A stretch of DNA of 64,000 nucleotides from Fasciola hepatica. Its lineage: Eukaryota; Platyhelminthes; Trematoda; Plagiorchiida; Fasciolidae. Position 1 is the stretch's first letter. Each line of letters starts with the position of its first letter. Both the position numbers and the translations under genes were made by a program. The stretch covers positions 5,588,001-5,652,000 of the forward strand of contig CANUEZ040000151.1 in NCBI GenBank assembly GCA_948099385.1, read 5' to 3'. Under the pieces are notes generated by a model that ran no database searches, was not told the DNA's origin, and saw only the letters and a list, made by a program, of their open reading frames with translations. Shown piece after piece: positions 46,829 to 59,700 of this stretch.

Positions 46829-47341
46829 GTGTTTAACATTCCCGATAGGGACCCATTCAAGGCAGTCAGCAGTACCTTGCTAAGGGACGCTAACATGGAA
46901 CGTGTGATATGCCGTGGCAGCGGACTACGAAAACAAATGCAACGACAACAATGCACCCTGCTTTTCCAATTTTTGGACTCGCTGACAGCCAGTGAGTTTA
47001 TTCATAAACAGACAGTTATTGCTGTTAACTCGCCGTATAAAAACATTCGAATAGCTTCTGATAAAAGGCCACTACAAAGAAAAAAGCTGAAAAAGTTGAA
47101 CTCTCTCGAACATCTAGGACAGGAATCCGCCAAAAAGACACCAAACCTCTGCATTCCCCTAATCTACTCTATACAACTGATAACTACCAGCCAACAACTG
47201 TCTGATATGGACTATGACAAAACCCCCGGGACTACTCCAAATCTACTGGTCTCCGAGCGCCCTAGACTCGTCAATATTGTCGCAGATGCCTGGGACTCGA
47301 ATCCACCAAGTCCTGCCAGACAGCATAGCCCTGTGCATTAG
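46829..47341 (+). pseudogene. CR1-like ORF1 with RRM-like segment
   Basis: This 170-codon frame has VICRGSGLRKQMQRQQCTLL, then LTASEFIHKQTVIAVNSPYK and IRIASDKRPLQRKKLKK. A basic region, a hydrophobic strand and the IRIxxDxxPxQR ending are like the RRM-type fold in ORF1 proteins of CR1-like and related elements, which bind the element RNA. The second half is Ser/Pro/Thr rich. The start is only the first Met in the frame. Assignment rests on pattern and on its place ahead of the endonuclease. Confidence 0.5.
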
Positions 47342-47585
47342 AAACAGCTACCTAAGTCGCGTAACCTCCCAAACCCAACAACTTTGCTTTACTGTCACAA
47401 GGCGATACGAAACAACCTATGGCCGTTCTTGTCCACATCAAATAGCCACGACTAAAACCCATCCTCCGGACCGCACCATACCACTGTCAGGTCATTCTCG
47501 TTCGAATCAAACCCAGTAACCCCCAGGGCATACTCCAGTAAACAAACTGCCAAGAATTGGCGTACCTGAGGACACAATCTCTTCG

Positions 47586-48152
47586 TTGCTATCTGACTTA
47601 TCACTGATGGGCCGAAAGTTGGTAACGATCTATTCTCAGCCCCCAATGCAGGGTGTCGGTACCAATGGTAACCCATGGCTGCTAATCAGGAATTCGGCAA
47701 CCCACCCTCTATCCCTACTAAAGGCCTCAACGTCTGATTCATTGGGCAACGACCGCTTTATATCGCCAGGCTGCGCTCCTAAGGTCCCGCAAAGATTAGA
47801 AGCGAACAGATACCCTTGTAGGATGTCACCAATTCCGGGGCCTACAAACACTCTTCCCAAAATAGATTGTTTCCCAAACCGTAATTCCTTCCAGCGAAAT
47901 CCCGGCTCTACGCGCACTTATACGGGCGATACGCACAAGCCACCTCACAGCTTCAATCAAACGCTACATTCGCCCAGCTCGTCGTTCTCCAACTTTTCCG
48001 GGCCGCCACCGTTCACCCCTTCAGTTCCAACGCCATACCAAAATTTTCCTCTTGCCCCACAATTGCCTATCTCACTACAGTCTTTTTACATGCAGAATTC
48101 ATCCAAAAAACCCTTTCGAGTAAATTTTCCCACAATCTCTCCTCTCTTCTAG
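47586..48152 (+). pseudogene. Proline-rich ORF1 tail or leader
   Basis: This 188-codon frame is rich in Pro, Ser, Asn and Phe (for example SNFSGPPPFTPSVPTPYQ) and has no domain. Similar low-complexity segments precede the endonuclease in the minus-strand CR1-like element. It probably is the C-terminal part of ORF1 or the leader before endonuclease. Function unknown. Confidence 0.4.
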
Positions 48153-48699
48153 CCCTATTGAACTACTTTCCAAAACCAACACCTTGCCAATCGTTCAAAC
48201 CCTCGATAACACTGAGTATTACCGCTACCTTCTTCCGAAATAACCTCCATATACCCCTCTATCAACCGCCGACTCCTATCCTTCCATACCAAGGCAAGCC
48301 GCATCGATAGGCGGCGAAGCCACCCCATACCTCCCTAGGCTCTACCTTCTGAGGTCTGCTGTTATCACACAAACCAACCTATACCAAGGGTGTCAAGTGG
48401 GAGGGCCAATATCTTCCATAACCCCGTTTTCTGTCACTGCACTGTAGCATCGAACGATACCAGCGAATCGGGACAAGTAGCAAGACTATTTCGTCAAAGG
48501 TCTTCTCTTTCACCTCGTAATTACCCAAAATTAATTATTTCCGGGTTATCCGCGGCTGAATCTTTTGAAGCCATCGCGGAGGCATCCAAAGCTTACTTTT
48601 ATTCCTCTTCGGTAATAACACCAACTCACCTCCCTCCCCGTGCACTTTCCCTGACCAAAAACTCCCCTACGTTATTTAACCCAGAGGCTCACTTCCACA

Positions 48700-49418
48700 T
48701 GAATGAGTTATCCGTCACCTTACTTAACTCCCGGTCCATCATATATATGCTTCATCACTTAAAACACTATGTCATAATACCCAGTCCTGACATCATCTTT
48801 ATTACTGAAACCTGGCTCACCGAACACACTTTCACAAGCCGAATGATGCTTGAAGGGGACAATTAAATAGGATTGACAGACGCGGAGGTGGGTTCCCAGT
48901 GTACGTACATCACTCTCATTCAGTAGTCCCTATTAGACGTGCCAAACTCGACTCAATTCCGGATTCTTTATGGCTCGCAATTCGGTTCTTAACTGTAGTC
49001 ATGCACACCGGTTGTGTCTATCACCCGCCTCTCTTTATCTGAAGCCTTTGATTACCTTTCACTACTACCTTCGGCAGCGAAAATCACAGCAAGTGATTTT
49101 AACTGGCCTAGAATGTCCTGGAGAAACTTTACAGTACCTCCCAACTTAATAGACTTTGCCTCCCATACTCACACTAAGAGCTGGGTGCAACACATTCAAA
49201 CCCCTACTAGAAACGCCAGCATCCTAGATCTTATATTCACCCGTAGCTTTTTTTACTTTCCGGTTTCCGTTTTGCATAAATTTCCGGGTAGCGGTCATAA
49301 AGCAGTGGCTGGCAATCTTTCATTCCTTCCTTATACATCAGACTACCTGACCCAAGTCAACGATTTCTTTCTTTTAAATGGAACTGTCTGCCCAATCTCA
49401 TCCGTAACCAAGATCTGA
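48700..49418 (+). pseudogene. CR1-like endonuclease, plus copy
   Basis: It opens with LSVTLLNSRSIIYMLHHLKH and PDIIFITETWLTE (catalytic Glu kept), then stops. It resumes at 49,014 with EAFDYLSLLPSAA, ITASDFNWPRMSW (GDFN with Gly replaced by Ser), LDLIFTRSF and FPGSGHKAVAGN, where SDH would be expected, so the Asp before the catalytic His is Gly. The nuclease would nick the target site. At least three breaks separate the parts. Confidence 0.7.
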
Positions 49419-50218
49419 GCAGTTATTTTCTCATGGCTAACTCCCACCAGGCGGTTGACCTCTTTTACCTTAACATTGGAAGCTGCCTCTTGAAACCTAT
49501 CCCAACAGCCCAAAACTTCCCCGTTAGGGAGTTAAAACTTGCCTCTCTCCAAGGAAAGTATCCAAAGATGCAAACACTTTGCTTCCTCAACCATGACTTC
49601 TCTCTTTCCATGAGATCGACACGTCTTACTGATATTACACTGGACCTAAAGGAAGACCAGCTCTGCAGCTGAGAAGCCCTAAGGCATCCCAATAAAGCGT
49701 TGAATCTGTCACTCCCACGAAAATATAGGAATTCGGCAACGCATACTACGATCCAATACGTTGTGCTACCGAATAAAAATTCGGCCACCTCCCATTCTGA
49801 TATCGCTGAGGCCTTCAACCATTACTTCACCAATTCAGTGCCCACCCGAAACATCTTGTTATTACCATCTCTTCTCTATCTACCCTAACCTTTGAAGTAA
49901 ACGTTACTTCCGGGCTCTTTTCACGCTATAAAGCATCCACCCATCCTGGACCAGACGGGTTACCCCCAGCTGCAATAGTTAACGGTGGGTCGAAGTTCCA
50001 CCTCTATTACTAGACCTATTTACTTTGTCACTCAAATCCAGTTTAGAGCCGTTGAACTGGAAGCCCTCAGTCATCATTTGGCTACACAGAAAATAACCTG
50101 TCTACGAGCTCCCCAATTACCATGTCATCAACCATACCCCTATCATTTCAAGAAAAACGGGAACGATTATCAAGGATGCTATTGCTACCCATCTTCTTGC
50201 CGCACTCCTTCTTAGCGA

Positions 50219-51420
50219 TAGGCAGCACGGGTTTCTCAAATCGCGATCATGCACAACATGTCAGTTTGACTTCCTCAACCTAGTCACTAAGGCTGTTGAT
50301 GGCAGGCAGGCATTAGTAATTGTCTACATGGATCTGTCGAAGGCTTTCGACCGTGTTCCACAACCCCATTTCATCTCCAAACTGCCTTCATTCGGCATTG
50401 CTGACCCACTGCTTTCTTGGTAGCAGCCTTCTCTCACTCATCGTTCGCAAGTGGTCCTCACCTATGGACATACTTCTAAATCGAAACCAGTTACAAGTGG
50501 CTTTATACAGGGCAGTGTACTGGTTCCTCCCCTATTTCTGATTTATATTATTGACGCATTGGATCTAGTACTCTATGGCATGCCATTCTTGTTTGCAGAT
50601 GATATAAAAATAGTCTACTCTTTCAATTCTAATGATGCTACCCCTATTCTTTGCCAAATTTCCGCTGACTTCCCTGCACCTGACCGCTGGTTTTATTCCT
50701 GGATTACGAGCCCTTCCACTGACAAGTACGAGGTTCTACCCTACAAGTTCCAATCGCCCCCTGGATCCTCAACTCTTGGTGGGTCCTCAATAGCTAATCG
50801 ATCTGCTCTCCGCGATTTTGGCCTTAACTATTCCTGCTTCCTCAACTTCTCCGGGCAGGCCACCATTCAAGCAGCCAAGGCTAGAGGAAGTGTGACCCTT
50901 CTCTTCCGCTCCTTTTGTCTCCGGGACAGCGTTATCAGCATCTACAAATCCCACATCGAGCCTTCGCATGAATACTGGCCAACAATATTTTCAAACAGGA
51001 CGAAATTCGACAGAGTTGCCAATAAAGCGTATAGAGGAATTTTACCAAACAACTACTCGGTTGGTCCACGTCTTTAAGCTACAGAGAACGATGCCAACAT
51101 CTGAGTCTTGACCCACTCTGGCTCAACCGCTTAAGACTAAACTTAGATTTCTTGTAAAACCTGCTCCATAACCGGTCATTTTCCTTTAAGCCAAAAAGCT
51201 TCTCCCGTGAAACCCCTTACTCACTTCGGCACAGGCCATTTACTGTCCCTTCTAGTACAGCTGAATCGGCCATACGGTCAGGTTTTCTCCTTCTTGTCTA
51301 CTCCAAAGTCTGGAACAAGTTGCTCGTCGCCCTTCTGGCTTCACAAATCAAGTTCCAATTTTTGTCGGCACTCACCCCATATCTCAGCGTCATCAGTGCA
51401 CTCCAGTTATCTAATATGAG
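50219..51420 (+). pseudogene. CR1-like RT and C-terminal end, plus copy
   Basis: RT reads QHGFLKSRSCTTCQFDFLN, VIVYMDLSKAFDRVPQ (first Asp present), SGFIQGSVLVPPLFLIYI and FLFADDIKIVYSFN (catalytic pair intact), then the thumb (LRDFGLNYSCFLNFSGQAT) and IYKSHIEPSHEYWPTIFSN. A shifted frame completes the end with YRERCQHLSLDPLWLNRLRL and LLLVYSKVWNKL. Although the active site survives, frameshifts near 50,420 and 51,075 and lost endonuclease residues show that it is dead. Confidence 0.8.
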
Positions 51421-52669
51421 CATGGCAGAAGATATAGCACACGAGAGGGGCCTCGACCTTTAAGACCAACTCCTTCGCCGAACTGGCTCCCTCCAACTGA
51501 GGACACAATCAACGATAAACAGTTCAATCTATCTGACTGAGTTCTCAAATTTTGACTAGATATGGCCATTCCCGTAATAAATAAACGGAACTGAAATGCC
51601 ATTGTTTTCATCCACATTGCTTTCACCTTCTCCTGTCGTCTCTGTTACTCTTATACCTTGTACTTTGCCGGTTTTTATATGCCTTTGTTAACCGTTACTC
51701 TACATCAGGGGCACACCTTGACTGCTCTTATTTATGTGCCCTACTTTGCTAGTTCTCCCCTCACGTGCACTTCACCCTCCAAGCTGGTATACGCGCCCGC
51801 GCAGCTGTTTGGTCGATTAATAACCGCTGACTCCGTCCTCTTAAACCCCGGCCATTTGATGGAGGATCATATGCCTCATACTTCCATAGTTGAACCACGC
51901 CTTACATGTGCAACCATCAATGAACATTAGTGCCTTTCTCAACGGTGCGGGCGCGATCAAATTCACAGCTCTGGCCGGCGCACATCGGGCGCGCAGGCCG
52001 TCTGCAACGATGTGCGAGCGCAATTAGGCGGGTGGATCACACCTCCTGTGTTCACTTCGAAGCGTTTTTCAGGCTGGGTATCCAGAGCACGGCCAGTCCC
52101 ACCCAATAGCACCGGTTGCGGATCGCACGCTCCAATGCTGACGGCTACAGATCGTATGATCCAACCATCCTTGTTCGCCACTGTACGTCTATCTATCGCT
52201 CTTATCACTTTCATTTTTTCGTTCCTCCATGGCATGCACACCTACCCATCCTGTCCTTGCTCCTATCGACTCTTACCGTGTCATCTCTCATTGCACGTCA
52301 CTATCGTCCTACCCACCACACTCTGCCGACGACCGACAACATTTTATTTATTCACCCATGTCGGCTTTCCGGTTTGTAGTATCTATTCATTTGGTATCAC
52401 CCAATGCCATAAAGCTCGTTGGTCGAATTCTTACGCCCCGCTGTCTACCTTTCTGTCAAACCTGACCTCATTCTCCCTTCTCATGCCTGATACCATTACA
52501 CACCAGCCCCACCCGCACCCATGACCAATTCTCATATTAGAACTGCCGTTCCAAACTCTACAACTCTCATAGCCATATTTATTATCCAATCACCACCACT
52601 CAGTTTTTCTTGCCTGACTCCGCGATTCCCCCGTGGATCCTTCCATTTGGCAGTGCTCCGATTAGTACC
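51421..52669. other. No recognised gene
   Basis: This is unassigned sequence after the CR1-like element. The right half, from about 52,150, may belong to the dispersed repeat that is clear from 52,670; alignment with 18.25-18.69 kb is only loose there. The 170-codon plus frame at 52,012-52,524 lacks any domain. Confidence 0.35.
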
Positions 52670-53523
52670 GTCCAGTTGCATCCAATTGTACAATTGCCTG
52701 CATGCACGCAACTCCCAAATTCCATGTCCCTGACTCCGACGCGCACCGATTGTTCATGCGTTATGTTCGTCCAACGGTTTACCTGTCCCGGTGCTTCTTT
52801 CCTCTCTGCCTTTTTCGTGTTTCACCTGCAATGAGATGACCTTACTGGTTATGTCTCACCTGTCTTTTTCGGCCCGTGCTCCCGTCTCCTGTTTGGTCTA
52901 TTGTTTGCCACAGGCATTTTATGCGTACTTTTCAGACCGTTCTGCCTTTTCACTTGCCGCTTAATGTAAAATCACTGTTTTGTCTTGGTTCTCACTCATG
53001 GTTTCAGTCAGTTTGGTCCGCTATTACCCTACCCCTCTGGTACCCCTTTTGCTGATTTCTCTCCCACGCTGTTTGCCGCCACAGCAACTGCATCCTGCAC
53101 CGCGGACAGTTTTACCTCCCGGGTAACTTTCCCCACTTTGTACGCACAATCGCTCTGCGCTGCTCAGCCATCCCCATCGCCGCCATCTTCTCGCTGAATA
53201 ATGTAAGCCCATTTATTAATGCTTCTCCTATTCCTGCCCGATACCACATGTCTCACTTACATCACTCGGATTATTAGACCCATTCTTACCTACTCTTTTC
53301 GATACTCTCCTTCCTCTCCCCATTTCTTGAACTGCTTCTCAGTCGTCATCTTTTCCGTGCTTCCGCATTTTCCACTCTCTCTGTTGATCCATCGAGTTCA
53401 CCTGTCGTGAAGACAATTCACCACGATATTCCGTGGTTGATTCTACAAACATTCGGCCTAACCTAGCCTGCCCCTACTAAAAACTGATAATTTCTTTCTA
53501 GGACACCGTTGTTGTTGCTCCGG

Positions 53524-53568
<45 letters not shown>

Positions 53569-53940
53569 ATATGGACGTTCTCATATATGTATATATGCAT
53601 TCGCTGTTTATCCCGCAGTTCTTCGCAGGCCATTTCTTCTGCCATCATCCCTCTGACCACCATAAAATGCGTCCATTCCTTCTACGTCTGTGCGTCACGT
53701 CCACTGTGTCCAATCCTTATGGACCATTTTTTCTCGCTGATCCACCCTTCACTTCTTACATTGCCAGCTCCCTGTTTTGCAATGAGTTTTGTGCCTTGTT
53801 TGCTGACTATCTATTGCAGAGTACCAATGCTTCACTGCCATCTAGCACTTTGCAGTGCCTCTCACTTTTTTCTCCATCGTCTCCAGCTACTGCTGTGTTT
53901 TACGCCGATTTCTAGTCCTTCTCATTTATATCAGTCGGCC
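52670..53940 (+). repeat. Diverged long dispersed repeat, copy 2
   Basis: This aligns with 18,690-19,920 in the same orientation. It includes GAATAATGTAAGCCCATTTA, a shared TCTAGGACACC/TCTGGGACTCC segment just before an AT microsatellite (also present, shorter, in copy 1), and the TTCTACGTCTG block. No coding potential is recognisable. Confidence 0.7.
53529..53572. repeat. AT microsatellite
   Basis: An AT dinucleotide run of about 44 bases with a single TTT interruption. Copy 1 of the surrounding repeat has a much shorter run (about 19,531-19,540) at the same place, so the run has expanded here. Confidence 0.9.
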
Positions 53941-54332
53941 TTCAGATATCCATACCCTGATCAGTCAGGCCCTCCACCTGAGATAGTATCTTGTGGCCCA
54001 AGCTTGATGATGGCCGAATTGGCGTTATTCGTGAATATCGAAGAAAATGGTTTGAGTTGATGAAGCCATTTTTGCGGAGAATACGAATGATATTCTTGAT
54101 TTTCGGCGACGTTTGTTGAAGTTAGCCATTACCTGGTATATGAAGATTGTGCGAGGCTGATACCGCTGAGACATGTTGACTGTCATGGCCTTTGCACGTG
54201 TTCTCGTTGATGAATCTGAGAATTTCTCACGAGGTGGGAAGAATACCTAAAAATTGTTCCCAAGGTTCGAAGAGGACTTTCGGTTATTTCCGTAGCAGAC
54301 TTGCACCTCGTTTTACGTTTATGAGAGTGTGA

Positions 54333-55690
54333 GTGCTGAGAACTGGCTTCGCACGCATCCGGATGCACAACCAAAACGGTTCCCATAATACAGGGTTAAG
54401 TCTTGCAGCCTTCGAAACGGACGCCGAAATAGGACAGCCGTTAGAAAAGCACCGCACAGTAATTCTATCTTACTTTTTCAGGTGTCAGAATACTCACTGT
54501 CCGGCTTTCGTGAGGATACGTGCCTTTGGAATGTAATAAAATGTCGTCGGTCAGCGTCTGCAGCATGACCTCGACTTCCATCTCATCAGCAATGGGTTCT
54601 ACCATCGTAATAGGCTTTTGACTCCCGAACAAGAGTCCCACATCTTAGAACTGATGGGTATTTTTCGTAGATCCGGTGAAATATGTGAATATGCTCACCA
54701 AAAGTTCAACCGGTTTTTCACCTTAAGGGATACGTACTACATGAGGGCCAAGGCGAATGCCATAGATAGCGGGAGTGACTTTCTGAAAGCTCAGCGACTG
54801 ATGACCGGCAAGGGTTACTTGCGAATCATATCGCGAGGAGCGTAGTCAGGTTCGCTTTACGTATTCCACAGACCGTGAAGGCTCTGGCGGATAAATTTAG
54901 TGAGGTGCTGCCAGCGGATGCCACCCACCAGCTGAACTGCGGTGGCTAACTTCTATGGCACTGCGTGTTGATAGACGATAGTGGCCTAGGTCGTTCAGCA
55001 TTCTACGCCCTGCTCCCTTACAAGAGCAGTTCGGGCTACCAGTATGCAATCACAGAAATGAGAGCTAGATTACCGGGAGAAGCCAACATGAAGACCATTA
55101 GATTCGATCGAAGCTCAGCGGTTACGTAGCCGGTAGCACGGTTCGGTTTTTTGTCGCTTTCATGTTCTCGGGGGTATGAAACGTCTTGCCGCCTGCATAT
55201 TTTGTCATTAAATGGCAAACATAGCATCCATCAGTGGATGCGCGATTTGGTCAACGCCTCCGATACGGTTGTATTCGATAGGTTTGAGGCCACCATTCTT
55301 GGCCGTAGTGCAGAGGCCGTGAACTACTTGAACAGCACTTGGTTACCATAAGAAGCAATGTGGGCGGGTCATAGTGTAATGAATATGAAAACCTTTGGTT
55401 TGTTCACTACCGACAGGATTGAGGTTGGGAATGTTCACCTAAAGAAAGGACTACCTGCTAGATCGTCCCTAGTGGATGTTTTCACTGGAATTTTAAAACT
55501 AACGGATGATTTAGAGGATTCGAGGCACCGTAGATCAAGTGAGCAGTTAGTTAATTCCTTCCGATTGTCCTTTGGAATGGATAAATACTCAGGGTTTTTG
55601 ACCCGATTAAGTACTACCGTTCCTGTAGCACTTGAGAAACACATGCATTTGCATCAGGTGAGGAGCATTGTTCCTAGTGGCGGCAGATAG
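54333..55690 (+). pseudogene. MULE-like DNA transposase remnant
   Basis: In frame 1 a Cys-rich start (FFRCQNTHCPAFVRIRAFG, 54,470-54,530) is followed by RLLTPEQESHILELM, GEICEYAHQKFNRFFTLRD and YYMRAKANAIDSGSDFL (54,606-54,780). A shifted frame gives VLIDDSGLGRSAFYALLPYK (54,965-55,024), ITEMRARLPGEANMKTIRFD, ATILGRSAEAVNYLNSTWLP and FGLFTTDRIEVGNVHLKKGL (55,389-55,448). This order (zinc-binding start, basic helix block, DDE core, then Trp-Leu-Pro and a Thr-x-Arg-hydrophobic-Glu ending) fits MULE transposases, which cut and paste DNA between inverted repeats. At least one frameshift and two stops inactivate it. Terminal repeats were not found. Confidence 0.6.
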
Positions 55691-56745
55691 TTGCTCGTAT
55701 GCCGTCGGTAATGTAAAGTGACTGGTAGAGTGGGTCTTTACCCTAGTTGAGCTCGCCGCTTCTTTAAACAGTGGTCGATTTCATGCAGTTACATTTTGCA
55801 TGTGAATGGCTAAATAGGATGTGGATACCACAGACTACCAGTCGGTCGATGGGCTGTTGACGTTCAGCCACCGTTGTCGGTTGGAATACCAACTAGGATT
55901 TTGGCGGAAATTGAAGAACTTCCGCCTCAGTACAACCCTGGTCTTAAGTTGTCCTTCAGTGAAGACATCGGGAAGGATATATCGGTTGCTTTAGGTAGCT
56001 TTGGTATCCACCGTGCCCTCGCATAGTAGATAAAGTGGCTTTGACATCCGAAGCGCTTTACTTTGGGAAGTTCCTAGGAAACCCGGGCGAAGCTTATGGA
56101 GCAAGATCAGGACAGCGTGTAAATGAAGCCTGCTAACCAGATCGCACTGGTGGCAGCCTATAGAAGGCATGGTTATCAACTGGACGAGAAGGAGACAACC
56201 CTTCTGCAAGAAACATTACAGTCAGTCAACACAATGATCTAGTTGTTCTGGAAATGGAAAAGGCAGAGTTACACTCTGGATGGTATTCCATCTGGAAGCT
56301 AGCTTGAGAAAAATAGCAGAGAGAAGCTTGCTGGTTGAAAAGTGGCAAAGTGTGCATAGTGACTTGACGAAGGGTGGTGCTAGACGGGAATGAGATGGTA
56401 CAGGGTGTAACAGCCGGTCGTGGAAAATCCCCCTTTTTCCCTCGCGATTCAGTGTTTTTTCCCAACATCACTCATTTCCATACACTATTGACTTGTCTTT
56501 ACGAACTGGTTGTTTTTCTGGACCAATTGTTGTTTGTTCGCGCCCAGAGCGCTATTTTGGCACATCCTTGTTCAGGACCTGCGTGACGCACGTGCTGTTT
56601 GCTCACACGCTGCTATTCGGTTTCTCGTTGTTGAGACTTTGTGATCGTATTATTGAGGTTTGTATATTGTTTACGTCATTGTTTATTTTAATAATCTAGT
56701 ATCGTAGAATTATCACGGATAATCGCCTTCTGATTTCGGGATCCG
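55691..56745. other. BEL upstream region, possible 5' LTR
   Basis: There is no gene. A stretch from TGTAACAGCCGG (56,407) to about 56,700 could be the 5' LTR of the BEL element, because it starts with TGT and lies at the right distance from gag. No matching copy was seen after the integrase (63,418-64,000), so this cannot be confirmed within the window. Confidence 0.3.
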
Positions 56746-59700
56746 TTGCGAATTTGGCTACGCATTGCTCAAACGTTCGTAACAATACTCAATAGATCTA
56801 TTTGGAACGAGGAAAATTCACGCAAAATGCCAAGGAAAGGATCAAAAGCAGTCGAACCCGGACAGGAAGTAATACGGCAAGTCTCTGGGGAGGTTTTGGG
56901 TACTTATGATTCTTTAGCTAATGCTAGATCGCCTAGTCCTGTCAGTGCTAGCTCATGTGTTATTGAAAGCAATATTGATCGTAAGGACGTTGATTTATAT
57001 AAGCTGAGAATAATAGAACTAGAGCAACAGTTACTTTCGGCTAGACTACAGGCGCATGAAGCAGAGAAGTGTACACAGAAACAGCGAAAGCATGAGACCA
57101 GTGACTTCGACACTTCCGATAGGTTAGAGTGCAATAAGGTAGGGAACCCCACGCATGTCGCCGACTACAAACCACCATCGATCGATCTGCCTAGAGTGGA
57201 GTTAACGGTTTTCGACGGGCGAGCTGAGCAATATTGCAAGTTTGTCAAACAGTTTGAGACGTTCGTTGAAAACAAGGTAAACGACCCTGGGCAAAGGCTT
57301 CTTTACCTTACTCACTACTGCCGAGGCCGAGCGCGAGAAGCTATCGACGGATGCACCATGCTCGATCCAGAACAAGGCTACACAAGGGCAAGAAAGATTC
57401 TGAGGGACTTGTTTGGCCAACCTTTCAAAGTAGCCCGTAACCCAATAGAGGGCGTGATGGCAGAGGCAAAGAAAACCAAGGGCGACGTCTACACCATGGC
57501 CGACCTGGTGATCAAGATGCAGAACTGCTCAATAGCCCTCGACCATTTAGGTTACAGAGCTGACCTAGACGCCATGCACACTTTGGAAGGCATAGTCCGT
57601 CACCTCTCCCCCGAACTACAGGGTCGGTGGGCGGAAGAAGCTGAACGGATAAGCCGAGGCGACAGAGAAGCCAACTTCGAAGACCTGACTGAATACTTAG
57701 ACAGGCAAACGAAGATAGCTGACAGCAGATTCGGCCGACTCATCCGGGACAGCAACCGAGCAAAGAAGCCCGGTACTAGCCAAGTCCAAACCCCTGTACG
57801 GGAACATCCAAAGTACCAGCCTTGGACCAACACACACGTCATTTCACGAGATGCTACGGCGAAACCAAATTGCAGATCCTGTGGTACTAGCCATGGCCTA
57901 CCAGAATGCCCCAAGTTCGGCAATGCCACAATAGACGAACGGTGGGGAATGGCGAGGATGGCAGGAGCATGTTTCATCTGTCTCAACACCACGCACCGGG
58001 CAGCAGCCTGTAGAACAAGGAATCGATGTGGTTACGAGGGCTGCACGGTCAGACACCATCGGCTGCTGCATCAGGCGAGAATAACCATATCCGAGGCGAG
58101 TGCCAAGCCCAGCGTGATTTGCTCAACTTCACAATCTGCCAGTAAACCGGTACGTTTAGGCGTAGTGGCCGTGGGAGTAGTGACTCCGACTGGGATAGCC
58201 AAGGCGTTGGCTTTCGTTGATAGTGGATCCGACACCACTTTAGTGAAAGAGCGGTTTGCCGACAAACACCAACTGGCTAAAGGTGCGACGTCGTTAGCAG
58301 TGAGCACGGTGGGCGGAACACAGGTAATGACTGCCGGTAGATTAAGGCTGCAACTCATCTCTCTAGACACTAACGAGGAAATTGAACCAACGGAGGCATT
58401 CACGTTAGCGGATCTCCCCATGCGAGCACCAAGGTCGGTGAACGCAATCTTGACTCGATGGCCCCACCTGCAGGATGTAACCGTTGTAGACTGGGAAGAT
58501 GATGAGGTGGATCTCCTCATCGGATGCGACGTGCCAGAGGCGCATTGGGTGCTTGACCAAAGAGTGGGCGACCGCCAGGCACCTTATGCCGTACGCACGG
58601 CTCTGGGATGGATGTTATACGGTCCAGTAGGGGTACGCGGTTCCGTGAATTACTTATCCGCCGAAACGGACCGCATAGAGTATCATCTGCAACGGCTTTA
58701 TGAAAAGGAGTTTCATGACATTGGGGACGAAAGACCGACGTTGTCTCAAGAGGATCACTTCGCTCTACAAACGGTGCGGCAAGGCTCTAGAGGCCTCAAA
58801 AAACAGTTCGAGGTTCCCCTCCCATGGCGCACACCGGTCGACCCGTGGACTGACAACAGAAATTATGTTCTCCAACGATTACTACGACTAAAAGAACGCT
58901 TCATTCGAGACCAGAATCTGTGGGAACGATACGCGGATTTGATGAAGCGAAACGAGGACCTCGGTTACGTTGAAAGGGCGCCTGTTAACACCGACAGCAA
59001 AAGGGGTATCTGGTATCTGCCTCACCATCCGGTTATCAACCCCAAGAAACCCAATAAACTGCGCGTGGTTTTCGACTGTGCGGCAAAGTTCCAGGGCAAG
59101 TCGTTAAACGATCGCCTACTACAGGGGCCTGACTGGACCACACCACTGATCGATGTTCTGTGCCGTTTCAGAGTGGGTAAAGTGGCTTTGTCTGCTGACA
59201 TTAGGGAAATGTTCCATCAGGTGAAGATTCCGGTAGGAGAACGAGATGCTTTGCGTTTCCTGTGGTGGGAAGGGAGCGACCGGGACAATGCAGTGGTAAA
59301 TTATAGAATGACCGTCCACCCCTTCGGAGCCATATCGTCACCATTTTGTGCCAACTACGCCCTCCGAGAATCAGCGAACAAACATGGCGATCTGGTACAT
59401 CGGACGGTGGTAGAAAGCGTCAGCAGGAACTTCTACGTCGACGACTACCTTGGGTCATTCGATGATGTGGAATCAGCTCTAGAGCAGTTCAGGGGTCTGA
59501 CGAGATTGCTGGAAGAGGGTGGCTTCCATCTAACTAAATGGATGTCGAACGCTTCGGAAGTGCTGAAGGTCATCCCGTATCACGAAAAGGTCGAAAGGGT
59601 AAGAGATTTGGACGGCTCTCCACTTCCTATCGAGCGCACTTTAGGAATACAATGGGACGCGGAAACGGACGATTTTGTTTTCGAACTGAACGTTCCCGAG

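Larger units (their letters stand above)
46829..51420 (+). mobile_element. CR1-like non-LTR retrotransposon, decayed
   Basis: On plus the pieces lie in order: ORF1 with an RNA-binding-like segment (46,829-47,341), a proline-rich stretch (47,586-48,152), endonuclease (about 48,700-49,418), linker, RT (50,219-50,640) and C-terminal end (50,640-51,420). All are separated by stops and shifts. It is the most complete CR1-like copy here and probably the same family as the minus-strand one at 4.7-8.2 kb. A 3' tail was not identified. Confidence 0.8.

Noticed and set aside
53509..54060. 183-codon plus frame starting in the AT microsatellite
   Set aside because: It begins with translated AT repeat and then runs through the dispersed non-coding repeat; no domain.
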